From the NCBI GenBank assembly GCA_963707895.1, contig CAVPRS010000001.1, positions 1 through 64,000 of the forward strand: a DNA stretch of 64,000 bases. The letters run 5' to 3'. The notes beneath the pieces were generated by a model. It made no database searches, was not told the origin of the DNA, and worked only from the letters and a program-made list of their open reading frames with translations. Both the position numbers and the translations under genes were made by a program. Of this stretch, positions 55,500 through 64,000 are shown piece by piece. Within the stretch, counting starts at the first letter, position 1; every line of letters begins with the position of its first letter. The stretch is from Fodinibacter sp963707895 (lineage in GTDB: Bacteria > Actinomycetota > Actinomycetes > Actinomycetales > Dermatophilaceae).

Positions 55500-56849
55500 C
55501 TACTTCTCCGGTCGCAGGGCCACCAGCTCGGAGACGAGCTGGGAGGTGTGCAGGTCCTGCGACTCGACATCCGGGCTGAAGCCGAGCCGCGCGACGACGA
55601 GCCCGGCTGACGGCACGACGTAGAGCCGCTGGCCGTCGTGGCCGTTGGCCCAGTAGGCGTCCTTCGGCAGGGTCCGGTCGACGAGGGAGCCGTCGGCCTG
55701 GCGGTTGACCCACCAGCCCCCGGCGTAGCCCTTCTCCTCGCTCACCGCGACCGGGGTCGCGGTGGTGGTCTGCTTCATCCACCCCTCGGGGAGCAGCCGC
55801 TCGCCGGCCCACACGCCGTCCTTGAGGGCGAACTCGCCGATCGTCGCCCAGTCGCGCGGCGTGGCCCACAGGTACGAGCTGCACACCGGGGTGCCGGTGG
55901 CGTCGGGCTCCCAGACCGCGGAGGTCAGACCGAGCGGTGCGAACAGCTGCTCGCGGGGCAGGTCGGCATCCGGGGCGTCGGCGAGGTCGGTGAGCACGCC
56001 GCACAGGATGTTCGTCGACCCGCTCGAGTACTGCTGGTAGCTGCCGGGCTGGTGCGCGAGCGGCTGGCTCGCGGCGTACGCGGCCATGTCGGGCTGCGCG
56101 TAGAGCATCTGGGTGATGGGGGTGCCGAGCGCGTAGGTCTCGTCCCAGGACAGGCCGCTCGTCATCCGCAGCAGCTCGTCGACGGTGATGTCCTTGCGGC
56201 CATCCGTCCAGTCGGGGCGAAGTCCCTTGTCGTCCAACGCGATCCGCTTCTGGAGCACCATCCGGCCGAGCATGAGGCTGGTCACGCTCTTGCCCATCGA
56301 CCAGCCGAGCTGGGGGGTCTGCGCGTCGAACCCCTCGGCGTACCGCTCGCCGATGAGCTGGCCGTCGCGCAGCACCACGATGCCGCGGGTCCCGAGGGTC
56401 GCGGCGCCCGACACCGAGAGCTCGTCACCGAAGGCCCGGCCGATGGCGGCGTCGACCGCTGCGTCGGGCTCGGGAGCCGCGGCCTCGGACAGCGGGTTGG
56501 TGTCGGCGACGACCTTGGTCGCCTCGCCGAGGCTGGGCCGCTCCTTGCCCAGGGTGCAGCCGAACCCGCGGGTGTACCAGGCCTTCTGGGTCGACAGGCT
56601 GAACAGGATCTGCGAGGTGCTCGAGCCGCCCGCCTCGTTGACGTAGCCGGTCAGGAACGGCACGAGCGGGTTGTCCGGCAGGTCGGACTCCGGGTCGTCG
56701 CGGCCGGCGACGAGGGTGACCGCGCACGAGTTGTGGGCCGCGTAGCCGGTGCCCGTCTCGAGCAGGGGTCGGGCGTAGAAGTAGCCGCCGACGAGGGCGG
56801 CCACCACGACGACGAGGAACACCGCGACGATGCGGCGGAACAGACGCAT
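55500..56849 (-). CDS. Beta-lactamase-fold serine hydrolase
   Basis: 449 residues, anchored by an N-terminal helix (about 5-25) and facing outside. Class C-like motifs: SMGK (nucleophile Ser, general base Lys), YSSGSTN, and WANGHDGQ near the C terminus. Such proteins are usually esterases or peptidases rather than lactamases. ATG 56849; longer readings are rejected because the membrane anchor starts here. Confidence 0.88.
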   Translation of the reverse strand: MRLFRRIVAVFLVVVVAALVGGYFYARPLLETGTGYAAHNSCAVTLVAGRDDPESDLPDNPLVPFLTGYVNEAGGSSTSQILFSLSTQKAWYTRGFGCTLGKERPSLGEATKVVADTNPLSEAAAPEPDAAVDAAIGRAFGDELSVSGAATLGTRGIVVLRDGQLIGERYAEGFDAQTPQLGWSMGKSVTSLMLGRMVLQKRIALDDKGLRPDWTDGRKDITVDELLRMTSGLSWDETYALGTPITQMLYAQPDMAAYAASQPLAHQPGSYQQYSSGSTNILCGVLTDLADAPDADLPREQLFAPLGLTSAVWEPDATGTPVCSSYLWATPRDWATIGEFALKDGVWAGERLLPEGWMKQTTTATPVAVSEEKGYAGGWWVNRQADGSLVDRTLPKDAYWANGHDGQRLYVVPSAGLVVARLGFSPDVESQDLHTSQLVSELVALRPEK

Positions 56850-56916
56850 GGGCGGACCGTACCGCCCGCGGCCGGGAACCGGGCCGCATTCGGATGCCGT
56901 GCCCCGCGCCGATCGC

Positions 56917-57741
56917 TCAGGCGGCCGAGACGGCGGCCTCCGCGACGTCGTCACCGGCCAGGTCGGCGCGCAGCCGGCCGAGGATGCCGCGCAGGATCCG
57001 CGACACCTGCATCTGGCTCACGCCGATCCGCTCGCCGATCTCGTCCTGGGTGAGGTCGTCGACGAACCGCAGGTGCAGCACGAGGCGCTGCCGCTGGTCG
57101 AGGCGGCTCACCGAGCGGCGCAGCGCGTCGCGGACCTCGTAGGTGCCGGCGTGCCCGGGCACCACGAGCAGGTGGTCGGCCAGGCTGGTGCCCGCGGAGG
57201 TCAGCGCGTCGAGCGAGGTGGCGTGGTAGCCGGCCGAGCACGCCCGTGCCTCCGCGACGTCGGCGGCCGTCACGGCGAGCACCCGGGCCAGCTCCTGGTC
57301 GAGCGGGTCGCGGAGCAGGACGTGCCGCAGCCGCTCCTCCTCGACGACGAGCCCGGCCCGCAGCTCCTGGATGCGTCGCGGTGGGCGCACCGCCCAGCCC
57401 TGGTCGCGGAACCACCGCTTGACCTCGCCGGAGATGGTCGGTGCGGCGTAGGCGGCGAAACCGGGTCCCGCGCCGGGTCGGTAGCGGCGCACGGCCTTGA
57501 CCAGCGCGGTGCGCGCGACCTGCACCAGGTCGTCGGTCTCGATGCCCCGGCCCTGGTAGCGCCGGGCCACGGAGTCCGCGAGCGGGAGCCCGGCGAGCAC
57601 CATCCGCTCGCGCAGCTCGGCGCGCTCGTGGTCGTCGGTGGCGGCCGCGAGGCGCTGGGCCAGCTCGTCGACGACCAGGTCGATGTCGTCCGGGCGCACC
57701 CGGTCTTCGGTGGGGGCCGCGGCAGGGGTCGAGGGAGCCAT
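56917..57741 (-). CDS. RNA polymerase sigma factor, SigB/SigF/SigG family
   Basis: 274 residues. Region 2 (RRYQGRGIETDDLVQVARTA, AYAAPTISGEVKRWFRDQGW), region 3, and region 4 helix-turn-helix (LTQDEIGERIGVSQMQVSRI). General-stress or developmental sigma factor. No anti-sigma gene lies beside it. GGACGAGAG precedes ATG 57741. A GTTT-N15-GGGTAG promoter for the divergent direction lies 127 bases away. Confidence 0.92.
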   Translation of the reverse strand: MAPSTPAAAPTEDRVRPDDIDLVVDELAQRLAAATDDHERAELRERMVLAGLPLADSVARRYQGRGIETDDLVQVARTALVKAVRRYRPGAGPGFAAYAAPTISGEVKRWFRDQGWAVRPPRRIQELRAGLVVEEERLRHVLLRDPLDQELARVLAVTAADVAEARACSAGYHATSLDALTSAGTSLADHLLVVPGHAGTYEVRDALRRSVSRLDQRQRLVLHLRFVDDLTQDEIGERIGVSQMQVSRILRGILGRLRADLAGDDVAEAAVSAA

Positions 57742-58150
57742 GCTCTCGTCCTTCGAGCAGGAGTGCGGCACCACTGTCGGACCGTCGTTCCGGGCCGGGT
57801 CTGCACCGGCTGGAACCATCCGACGGTAACAACGGGACGGGCGGGTGAGGGCTCTACGAACGCGGCCGTTTGTCAGGGTCTCGGTCGGGTAGGTGGGGAC
57901 GGTTCGTGGAATGCCGAGGGGAGACGGTCTCCGGATCGCGAGGGCGGGATGAGCATCGACGAGGTGTGCGAGGAGATCGCCGTCGCCGCGTTCCCGGGCC
58001 GCCGCCACCTCCTGGGCGGGCAGTAGCGCCGACCCATCGAGCCCTTGACCGCATGACCCCACCCAACCCGACCTCCACCCGACCTCGACCCGGCCCGCCG
58101 GCCGGCTGCACCGTCACCGTCAGCCCTGCATGACCGACAAAGGAGTCCTC
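57742..58150. other. Intergenic region between sigma factor and ABC operon
   Basis: 409 bases. It holds a SigF-type promoter candidate (57868-57892), an imperfect operator-like repeat ACGAACG-N4-CGTTTGT (57856-57873), and a possible 25-codon ORF at 57949-58026 (MSIDEVCEEIAVAAFPGRRH...) with GAGGGCGGG just before its ATG. The ORF is too short to support. Nothing else recognised. Confidence 0.5.
57868..57892 (+). promoter_or_regulatory. SigF/SigB-type promoter candidate
   Basis: GTTT, 15 bases, GGGTAG matches the actinobacterial SigF/SigB consensus GTTT-N14-16-GGGTAT closely. It points toward the ABC transporter operon, away from the sigma gene. Confidence 0.5.
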
Positions 58151-59401
58151 ATGAACCGCACCCGCCGCGCCGCGACCCTCGTCCTCGTCCTCGGTGGCGC
58201 CCTGCTCGCCTCGGCCTGCGGAGGTGGCGGCTTCAAGGACGAGAGCGCGTCGAGCGCACCAGCATCCGCCAGCGGGCCGGCGTCGCTGAAGATGCTCATC
58301 GCCAGCTCCGGAGACGCCGAGACGAACGCGGTGAAGGAGGCGGCCGACGCCTGGGCGAAGAAGACCGGCAACACGGTCACCGTCACGGTGGCCAGTGACA
58401 TGCAGCAGCAGCTCGCGCAGGGGTTCGCCAGCGGATCCCCTGCCGACGTGTTCTACATGGATGCCGCGCGCTTCGCCGACTACGCCAAGAACGGCAGCCT
58501 CTACGCCTACGCCGACCAGGTCAGCGACAACAACGACTTCTACGAGCCCCTGCGGCAGACCTTCACCTACGAGGGCAAGCAGTACTGCATCCCCAAGGAC
58601 TTCTCGACCCTGGCGCTGCAGATCAACACCGACTCGTGGAAGAAGGCCGGCCTGACCGACGCGGACATCCCGACCACTTGGGACCAGCTCGAGGCCGTGT
58701 CGAAGAAGCTCACCACCAAGGACCAGGTGGGGCTGGGCATCGGGGTGGGCATCGACCGGCTCGGCGCGTTCGTCGTGCAGAACGGCGGATGGTGGCTCAA
58801 GGAGGACGGCTCGGCCCCGGCGGCGAACACCCCCGAGGTCACCCAGGCGCTGGAGTGGGTGCAGAAGAACGTCAAGGCCGGCAACTTCAAGATGTCCAAC
58901 GAGCTCGACTCCGGCTGGGGCGGCGAGGCGTTCGGCACCGGGAAGTCCGCGATGACGATCGAGGGCAACTGGATCAAGGGCGCTGCGGCCAACGACTACC
59001 CCAAGCTCAAGTACAAGACCGTCGAGCTGCCCGCCGGCCCCAAGGGCAAGGGCACCCTGCAGTTCACCCAGTGCTGGGGCGTCGCCTCCGACTCCAAGGC
59101 CCAGGCCCAGGCGATCGACCTCGTGAAGTCGCTGAGCACGGTCGACCAACAGATGAAGTTCGCCGACGCGTTCGGGGTCATGCCGAGCCGCCAGTCGGCC
59201 GCCGACCAGTACAAGTCCAAGTTCCCCGAGGACGCCCCCTTCATCGCCGGTGGTGAGTACGGCCACGGCCCGATCAACGCGGCCGGCATGGAGCAGGTCG
59301 TCGGCGACCTGAACTCCAAGCTCGAGAGCTTCGGCGCGGCGAACATCCCGCAGGTGCTCGAGGGCTTTGACACCAACGCCAGCGCGGCCCTGAAGAAGTG
59401 A
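58151..59401 (+). CDS. Sugar ABC transporter substrate-binding lipoprotein
   Basis: 416 residues of the MalE/family 1 type. Lipobox LASAC anchors the mature N-terminal Cys near residue 23, followed by a Ser/Ala linker. Conserved parts: VTVTVASDMQQQLAQGFASG, ADVFYMDAARF, WGGEAFGTGKSAMTIEGNW. AAAGGAG precedes ATG 58151. The stop overlaps the next gene as GTGA. No ATPase gene is nearby, so a shared MsiK-type ATPase is likely. Confidence 0.93.
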   Translation: MNRTRRAATLVLVLGGALLASACGGGGFKDESASSAPASASGPASLKMLIASSGDAETNAVKEAADAWAKKTGNTVTVTVASDMQQQLAQGFASGSPADVFYMDAARFADYAKNGSLYAYADQVSDNNDFYEPLRQTFTYEGKQYCIPKDFSTLALQINTDSWKKAGLTDADIPTTWDQLEAVSKKLTTKDQVGLGIGVGIDRLGAFVVQNGGWWLKEDGSAPAANTPEVTQALEWVQKNVKAGNFKMSNELDSGWGGEAFGTGKSAMTIEGNWIKGAAANDYPKLKYKTVELPAGPKGKGTLQFTQCWGVASDSKAQAQAIDLVKSLSTVDQQMKFADAFGVMPSRQSAADQYKSKFPEDAPFIAGGEYGHGPINAAGMEQVVGDLNSKLESFGAANIPQVLEGFDTNASAALKK

Positions 59402-60540
59402 GCACCACCGACGCCGCCGTGGAGCCCGATGTCCGGGCTCCACGGCAGGGGCGGGGTGGCCGGGGGCAGGGCCAAAGGCAGTCGGTCGCGGGGTGGCTCT
59501 TCGTCACGCCCACGCTCGCCGTGCTCGGACTCTTCCTCGTCATCCCCATCGTGATGGCCCTGTGGGTCTCGTTCAGCGACTGGAACGGCCGAGGCAGCCC
59601 GTTCTCGTCACGGGTCAACCTCGTGGGCGCGAAGAACTACGCGGCCCTGCTGACCGAGCCGGGACTGTCGCGAGCGGACTTCATGATCTCGCTGCGCAAC
59701 ACCTTCTACTACGTGATCGGGGTGGTGCCGCTGCAGACGGTGCTGGCGCTCACCCTCGCGGTCATCGTCAACCAGCGCTTCCTCAAGGGACGCACCTTCT
59801 TCCGCACCGCCTTCTACTTCCCCTCGGTGGTGTCGTCGGTCGCCATCTCACTGGTGTTCCTCTTCCTCTTCACCGGCACGGGCGCGGTCAACCAGTTCCT
59901 GTCCCTCTTCGGCATCGACGGCCCCACCTGGTTCTCCGACCCACGCGGGCTGATCCACCTCGTGGGTGACTGGCTCGGGCTGTGGAGCGGCACCGACCCA
60001 CCGTCGGTGCTGACCAACACCGAGGTCATGAGCCTGTCGCTGTGGGAGTGGCTCAGCGGGCCGTCGGTGGCGATGAGCGCGATCATGCTGCAGGTCGTCT
60101 GGACCACCGCCGGCACCTTCATGCTGATGTTCATCGCCGGCCTGCAGGACCTCCCCACCGAGGTCGAGGAGGCGGCGATGGTCGACGGTGCCAACAGGTG
60201 GCAGCGCTTTCGAAATGTCACCCTGCCGCACCTGCGGCCCACGATCCTCCTGGTCATCACCCTCGGGATGATCGGCACCTGGCAGGTGTTCGACCAGATG
60301 TACGTGATGACCCAGGGCGGCCCGGCCAAGACCACCCTGACCCCCGCCTACCTGTCGTACACCGCGGCCTTCAACCAGAACCAGTGGGGCGAAGGCGCGG
60401 CGATGGCGTTCCTGCTCTTCGTTCTGATCTTCGTGCTCACGAGCCTCCAGCGTTTCTGGCTGCGAGACCGGGACGCCGCGAAGCAGCGCAGGGCCGAGCG
60501 GGCCCAGCGCCGCACCGCGAAGAAGGGGGCGGCGGCATGA
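59398..60540 (+). CDS. Sugar ABC transporter permease (MalF type)
   Basis: 380 residues, six or so membrane helices, with the EAA coupling loop EVEEAAMVDGANRWQRFRNV. N-terminal tail is cytoplasmic and Gly/Arg-rich. GTG 59398 overlaps the binding-protein stop; the stop overlaps the next permease as ATGA. Confidence 0.93.
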   Translation: MSTTDAAVEPDVRAPRQGRGGRGQGQRQSVAGWLFVTPTLAVLGLFLVIPIVMALWVSFSDWNGRGSPFSSRVNLVGAKNYAALLTEPGLSRADFMISLRNTFYYVIGVVPLQTVLALTLAVIVNQRFLKGRTFFRTAFYFPSVVSSVAISLVFLFLFTGTGAVNQFLSLFGIDGPTWFSDPRGLIHLVGDWLGLWSGTDPPSVLTNTEVMSLSLWEWLSGPSVAMSAIMLQVVWTTAGTFMLMFIAGLQDLPTEVEEAAMVDGANRWQRFRNVTLPHLRPTILLVITLGMIGTWQVFDQMYVMTQGGPAKTTLTPAYLSYTAAFNQNQWGEGAAMAFLLFVLIFVLTSLQRFWLRDRDAAKQRRAERAQRRTAKKGAAA

Positions 60541-61481
60541 CCCAGCCCACCGTCGGTAGCAACGTCAGCGAGGAGGCCAGGGCGCGCGGCGCGATGGCCA
60601 ACCAGGCGCTGAGCACCCGGCCGTCGAATGGCGACGGCGGCTCCGTCGTCGCCCGCAGCAGCGCCATGAAGAAGCTCGCCGTCTACGCGGCCCTGCTCGT
60701 GTTCGCGTTGATCTACATCTACCCGTTCGTCGTGCAGGTCTCGACGGCGTTCAAGACCAACGCTGATGCCGTGGCCAACCCGCTCACGATCGTCCCCGAC
60801 CCGATCACGACGGCGGCGTTCGAGCGGATTGCGCAGACCGACTTCCCGCTGTGGTTCATGAACTCGGTGATCGTGACCGTGTTCGTCACCCTCGGACGGG
60901 TCTTCCTCGACTCGCTCGCCGGCTACTCGCTGGCCCGGCTGAAGTACCGCGGCCGCGACGCGGTGTTCACGGCGATCCTCGCCGTGCTCGCGGTTCCCGG
61001 CATCGTGCTGCTGATCCCCAAGTTCCTCGTGCTCAACTACCTCGGCATCTACAACACCTACGCCGCGCTCATCGTGCCGCTCCTCGTCGACGCGGCCGGC
61101 GTGTTCATCATGAAGCAGTTCTTCGAGACCATTCCACCCTCGGTCGAGGAGGCGGCACGCATCGACGGTGCGGGCACCTTCCGGATCTTCTGGTCGATCG
61201 TGCTGCCGATGGCCAGGCCCGCGGTGATCACGCTGACGATCCTGTCCTTCCAGGGGTCGTGGAACGAGCTGGCGCACTTCATCATCGCCACGGACGACCC
61301 GAAGCTCTTCACCCTCACCCGTGGCGTGGCCCAGCTGACCTCGGGTGGCCTGGGCTCGGGCAACCAGTACCCGATCTCGATGGCGGCCGCGCTGCTCATG
61401 ACGATCCCGACGGCGGTCGTGTTCATCATCTTCCAGCGCCAGTTCACGCAGGGCGCCAACGCCGGCGCCGAGAAGGGCTGA
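60537..61481 (+). CDS. Sugar ABC transporter permease (MalG type)
   Basis: 314 residues, six helices, EAA loop SVEEAARIDGAGTFRIFWSI. N-terminal 45 residues are hydrophilic. It closes the operon and is followed by a strong hairpin. Together with the two upstream genes it forms a carbohydrate importer of the CUT1 class; the sugar is unknown. Confidence 0.93.
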   Translation: MTQPTVGSNVSEEARARGAMANQALSTRPSNGDGGSVVARSSAMKKLAVYAALLVFALIYIYPFVVQVSTAFKTNADAVANPLTIVPDPITTAAFERIAQTDFPLWFMNSVIVTVFVTLGRVFLDSLAGYSLARLKYRGRDAVFTAILAVLAVPGIVLLIPKFLVLNYLGIYNTYAALIVPLLVDAAGVFIMKQFFETIPPSVEEAARIDGAGTFRIFWSIVLPMARPAVITLTILSFQGSWNELAHFIIATDDPKLFTLTRGVAQLTSGGLGSGNQYPISMAAALLMTIPTAVVFIIFQRQFTQGANAGAEKG

Positions 61482-61501
61482 GGAGGCGCTCGACGGGGCT
61501 C

Positions 61502-61541
61502 GGGTGCTGAGGTGGCTGCCCCGGCAGCCGTCTCAGCACCC
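61502..61541 (+). terminator. Terminator after the ABC operon
   Basis: GGGTGCTGAG-GT-GGCTGCC-CC-GGCAGCC-GT-CTCAGCACCC: two stacked perfect stems separated by a GT/GT internal loop, 20 bases after the stop. Confidence 0.85.
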
Positions 61542-61655
61542 AACCCTGGAGAAGTTCCCGCCCCGGGCCTGTCGCATCCGGGGTCCTGCGTTCGTGGAGA
61601 GGGTGAGGACACGGCATAACGTCGGGTCCGGACACCACAGCCGAAGGAGCTCACC

Positions 61656-62015
61656 ATGACCCAGTACCTGCTGTCCGTCTGGCACGACCGCGACGCGACG
61701 CCCGAGGACATCTACCCCGACCCGGAGGAGCGCGAGGCGTCGTACGCCGCCACCGGCCGGTTCAACGAGGAGATCCAGGCCAGTGGCAACTGGGTCTTCG
61801 CCGGCGGCCTGCACTCCCCGAGCACCGCGACCGTCGTCGACGGCACCGGCGACGAGCCGGTGGTGACCGACGGCCCCTACAGCGAGTCCAAGGAGCAGAT
61901 CGGCGGCTTCTGGGTCGTCGAGGCGCCCGACCTCGACGCCGCGCTCGAGCTGGCCGCCCGCGGCTCGAAGGCGTGCCGGGGCAAGGTCGAGGTACGTCCC
62001 TTCCACGGCGAGTGA
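61656..62015 (+). CDS. YCII-related (DGPF) protein, second copy
   Basis: 119 residues with the DGPYSESKEQIGGFWVVEAP signature. Paired with the ECF sigma gene four bases downstream. Differs from the copy at 48985 in its N terminus (MTQYLLSVWHDRDATPEDIY), so it is not a recent duplicate. GAAGGAG lies before ATG 61656. Confidence 0.9.
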   Translation: MTQYLLSVWHDRDATPEDIYPDPEEREASYAATGRFNEEIQASGNWVFAGGLHSPSTATVVDGTGDEPVVTDGPYSESKEQIGGFWVVEAPDLDAALELAARGSKACRGKVEVRPFHGE

Positions 62016-62019
62016 CCCC

Positions 62020-63243
62020 GTGACGGATGCCGGTGCCGCCCAGGCGGTCGAGGACGTCTACCGCGCCGAGTTCGGCAAGGTGGTCGCCTCGATCGCCGGT
62101 CGGTTCGGCGACCTCGACCTCGCCGAGGAGATGGCCCAGGAGGCCTTCGTCGAGGCCGTGCGCCGGTGGCCCACCGAGGGGGTGCCACCGAACCCGGGTG
62201 GCTGGCTCACCGTCACAGCCCGCAACAAGGCCCTGGACCGGCTGCGTCGCGAGTCGACCCGTCAGGCCCGCCACGAGGAGGCCGACATGCTCACCGCCCG
62301 CGAGGACCCCGGCGCCCCGGTCACGTCGGTGACCGACGAGCGGCTCCGGCTCATCTTCACCTGCTGCCACCCCGCGCTCGCGCTCGAGGCGCAGGTGGCC
62401 CTCACGCTCCGCCTCCTCGGCGGGCTCACCGTGCCCGAGGTGGCCAACGCCTTCCTCGTGCCCGAGCGCACGATGGCCCAGCGGATCACCCGGGCCAAGC
62501 GCAAGATCGCCGCGGCCAACATCCCCTACCGGGTGCCGCGCGACCACGAGCTCCCCTCCCGGCTGCGCGGGGTGCTGGCCGTCGTCTACCTCGTCTTCAC
62601 CGAGGGCCACCTGCCCGGCTCGGGTGGGGACGGCATCCGTGACGACCTCTGCGCGGAGGCGATCCGGCTCGGTCGCGTGCTTCGCGAGCTGATGCCCGAC
62701 GAGCCCGAGGCCGCCGGGCTGCTCGCCCTGATGCTGCTCACCGACGCCCGGAGGGCCGCGCGCCTGGATGCCGGGGGCGCGCTCGTCACGCTCGACGTGC
62801 AGGACCGCTCGCTCTGGGACCGAGCCAAGATCGCGGAGGGCCACGCCCTGGTGCGGGAGTGCTTGCGGCGCAACCGACCCGGTCACTACCAGCTGCTGGC
62901 GGCGGTCAACGCCGTGCACACCGACGCCACGACCGCCGCCGACACCGACTGGTCGCAGGTACTGGCGCTCTACGACCAGCTGTATGCCGCCACGCCCACC
63001 TCCGTCGTCGCCCTGAACCGGGCCGTGGCGCTCGCCGAGGTGGAGGGGCCGGCATCCGCCCTCGTCGTCGTCGACGGCCTCGACCTCGACGGCTACCACC
63101 CGTTCCACGCGACCCGCGCCGACCTCCTGCGCCGGCTCGGCCGGGCGGACGAGGCGGCAGCCGCCTACGACCGGGCGATCGGGCTGACCGCCAACCCGGC
63201 CGAACAGGCCCTGCTCACCGCCCGGCGCGACGCCCTGGCCTGA
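62020..63243 (+). CDS. ECF sigma factor (ECF42/DUF6596 type), second copy
   Basis: 407 residues. Region 2 (DLDLAEEMAQEAFVEAVRRW, GWLTVTARNKALDRLRR), region 4 (GLTVPEVANAFLVPERTMAQ) and the long DUF6596 TPR-like C terminus. Partner YCII gene directly upstream. GTG 62020. The same sigma/YCII architecture occurs at 47.7-49.4 kb, but in that pair also the sigma gene is downstream. Confidence 0.9.
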   Translation: MTDAGAAQAVEDVYRAEFGKVVASIAGRFGDLDLAEEMAQEAFVEAVRRWPTEGVPPNPGGWLTVTARNKALDRLRRESTRQARHEEADMLTAREDPGAPVTSVTDERLRLIFTCCHPALALEAQVALTLRLLGGLTVPEVANAFLVPERTMAQRITRAKRKIAAANIPYRVPRDHELPSRLRGVLAVVYLVFTEGHLPGSGGDGIRDDLCAEAIRLGRVLRELMPDEPEAAGLLALMLLTDARRAARLDAGGALVTLDVQDRSLWDRAKIAEGHALVRECLRRNRPGHYQLLAAVNAVHTDATTAADTDWSQVLALYDQLYAATPTSVVALNRAVALAEVEGPASALVVVDGLDLDGYHPFHATRADLLRRLGRADEAAAAYDRAIGLTANPAEQALLTARRDALA

Positions 63244-63316
63244 TCCCCGGCCGCCGGGGCGGCGGCCTCCGGGCGCTACCGTGGTGCCTCGTTTCGCTGA
63301 CTGAAGGAGTCGCCCC

Positions 63317-64000
63317 ATGGCCGGCGGTCTGGTCGCCCTGCTCGACGACGTGGTCGCGATGGCCAAGGTGGCGGCGGCCTCGGTCGACGACGTCGCCGCG
63401 GCGGCCGGGCGGGCCAGCGCGAAGGCGGCCGGGGTGGTCGTCGACGACACCGCCGTCACCCCGCGCTACGTGCAGGGCTTCACCCCCGACCGCGAGCTGC
63501 CGATCATCAAGCGGATCGCCGTCGGGTCGCTGCGCAACAAGCTGCTCATCATCCTGCCGGCAGCGCTCGTGCTCAGCCAGTGGCTGCCGTGGGTGCTGAC
63601 CCCGATCCTCATGCTCGGCGGCACCTACCTCTGCTACGAGGGCGCCGAGAAGGTCTGGGAGAAGCTTGCCGGTCACGAGGACCACGAGACACCCGCCGCG
63701 GCGGTCGACGACGACCACGAGAAGACGATGGTGAGCAGCGCCATCCGCACCGACTTCATCCTGTCGGCCGAGATCATGGTCATCGCGCTCAACGAGGTCG
63801 AGGACGAGCCGTTCGTGTCGCGGGCGATCATCCTGGTGCTCGTCGCGATCGGCATCACCGTGCTGGTCTACGGCGTCGTCGGCCTGATCGTGAAGATGGA
63901 CGACGTCGGCCTGCACCTCGCCGGGCGAGAGTCGGGTGCGGCCCGCACGGTCGGTCGCGGCCTCGTCGCCGGGATGCCGAAGCTGCTCTCGGCGCTGTCC
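63317..64000 (+). CDS. DUF808 family membrane protein (partial)
   Basis: 228 residues visible, running off the right edge. DUF808/YedI pattern: GGLVALLDDVVAMAKVAAAS, DDVAAAAGRASAKAAGVVVD, RELPIIKRIAVGSLRNKLLI. Membrane helices follow (LIILPAALVLSQWLPWVL, AIILVLVAIGITVLVYGVVG). Inner-membrane protein of unknown role. GAAGGAG precedes ATG 63317. Confidence 0.9.
   Translation, partial: MAGGLVALLDDVVAMAKVAAASVDDVAAAAGRASAKAAGVVVDDTAVTPRYVQGFTPDRELPIIKRIAVGSLRNKLLIILPAALVLSQWLPWVLTPILMLGGTYLCYEGAEKVWEKLAGHEDHETPAAAVDDDHEKTMVSSAIRTDFILSAEIMVIALNEVEDEPFVSRAIILVLVAIGITVLVYGVVGLIVKMDDVGLHLAGRESGAARTVGRGLVAGMPKLLSALS

Noticed and set aside
57949..58026. 25-codon ORF before the ABC operon
   Set aside because: A ribosome-site-like GAGGGCGGG and acidic start are suggestive, but it is too short and unlike anything I know; kept only as a note.

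Overview
The window is about 72% GC by eye. Genes are tightly packed, start-stop overlaps (ATGA, GTGA) are common, and many genes have a TANNNT box six or seven bases before the start codon, which suggests leaderless mRNA. The pknB/pbpA/rodA/pstP/fhaB/fhaA block, an F420-type PPOX protein, an IdeR-like iron box, a HelR-type RNA polymerase helicase with its rifamycin element, and a DUF222/HNH nuclease point to Actinomycetota, most likely Micrococcales near Intrasporangiaceae. The genus is not determined.

Layout. 1-6.5 kb (minus strand): cell-division signalling and wall synthesis (fhaA, fhaB, pstP, rodA, pbpA, partial pknB). 6.6-9.7 kb: pirin, tRNA-Leu(CAG), a MarR/FAD-monooxygenase divergent pair. 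9.7-12.2 kb: an E2-like acyltransferase, an SDR and an iron-regulated bfd-bfr pair. 12.2-20.7 kb: GNAT, a Ski2-type helicase, a broken 40-residue gene, a broken DUF2461 gene, and a large secreted ExeM/NucH nuclease. 20.7-27.5 kb: a catabolic island with a five-gene operon (CoA-transferase, citryl-CoA-lyase-like protein, LigB-type dioxygenase, LigA, zinc oxidoreductase), divergent from a COG0402 amidohydrolase and an IclR regulator, with two copies of one operator between them. 27.5-40.6 kb: housekeeping and small genes (DUF4177, M50 peptidase, DEAD-box helicase, LON-domain protein, MazG, AI-2E permease, fructosamine kinase, GAF-ANTAR regulator, APP1-type phosphatase, Fpg, rhodanese, ZIP transporter, AAA ATPase, nitrilase, DUF2848). 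40.6-46.7 kb: cupin, helR with a perfect rifamycin-associated element, a class-II UvrA, and a peroxiredoxin. 46.7-54.5 kb: phosphoesterase, PPOX, the first ECF-sigma/YCII pair, the HNH nuclease, GNAT, hemerythrin, a membrane alpha/beta hydrolase and a VOC protein. 54.6-64 kb: DUF2510 protein, serine hydrolase, a SigB/F-type sigma factor, a sugar ABC transporter, the second ECF-sigma/YCII pair and a partial DUF808 protein.

Two things stand out. The first is the ring-cleavage island at 20.7-27.5 kb, whose gene set does not match a pathway I can name and whose two promoters share one operator sequence; it is the best candidate here for an undescribed system. The second is sequence quality. At least seven reading-frame breaks (pstP tail, fhaA, the 40-residue gene, DUF2461, the gene at 27.7 kb, and two compensating shifts inside the HNH nuclease) can each be repaired by about one base, several of them in G/C runs. 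This looks more like read or assembly error than gene decay, and it creates an apparent PstP-RodA fusion. The octamer GGATGCCG/CGGCATCC also occurs about 55 times, roughly ten times the number expected from composition.
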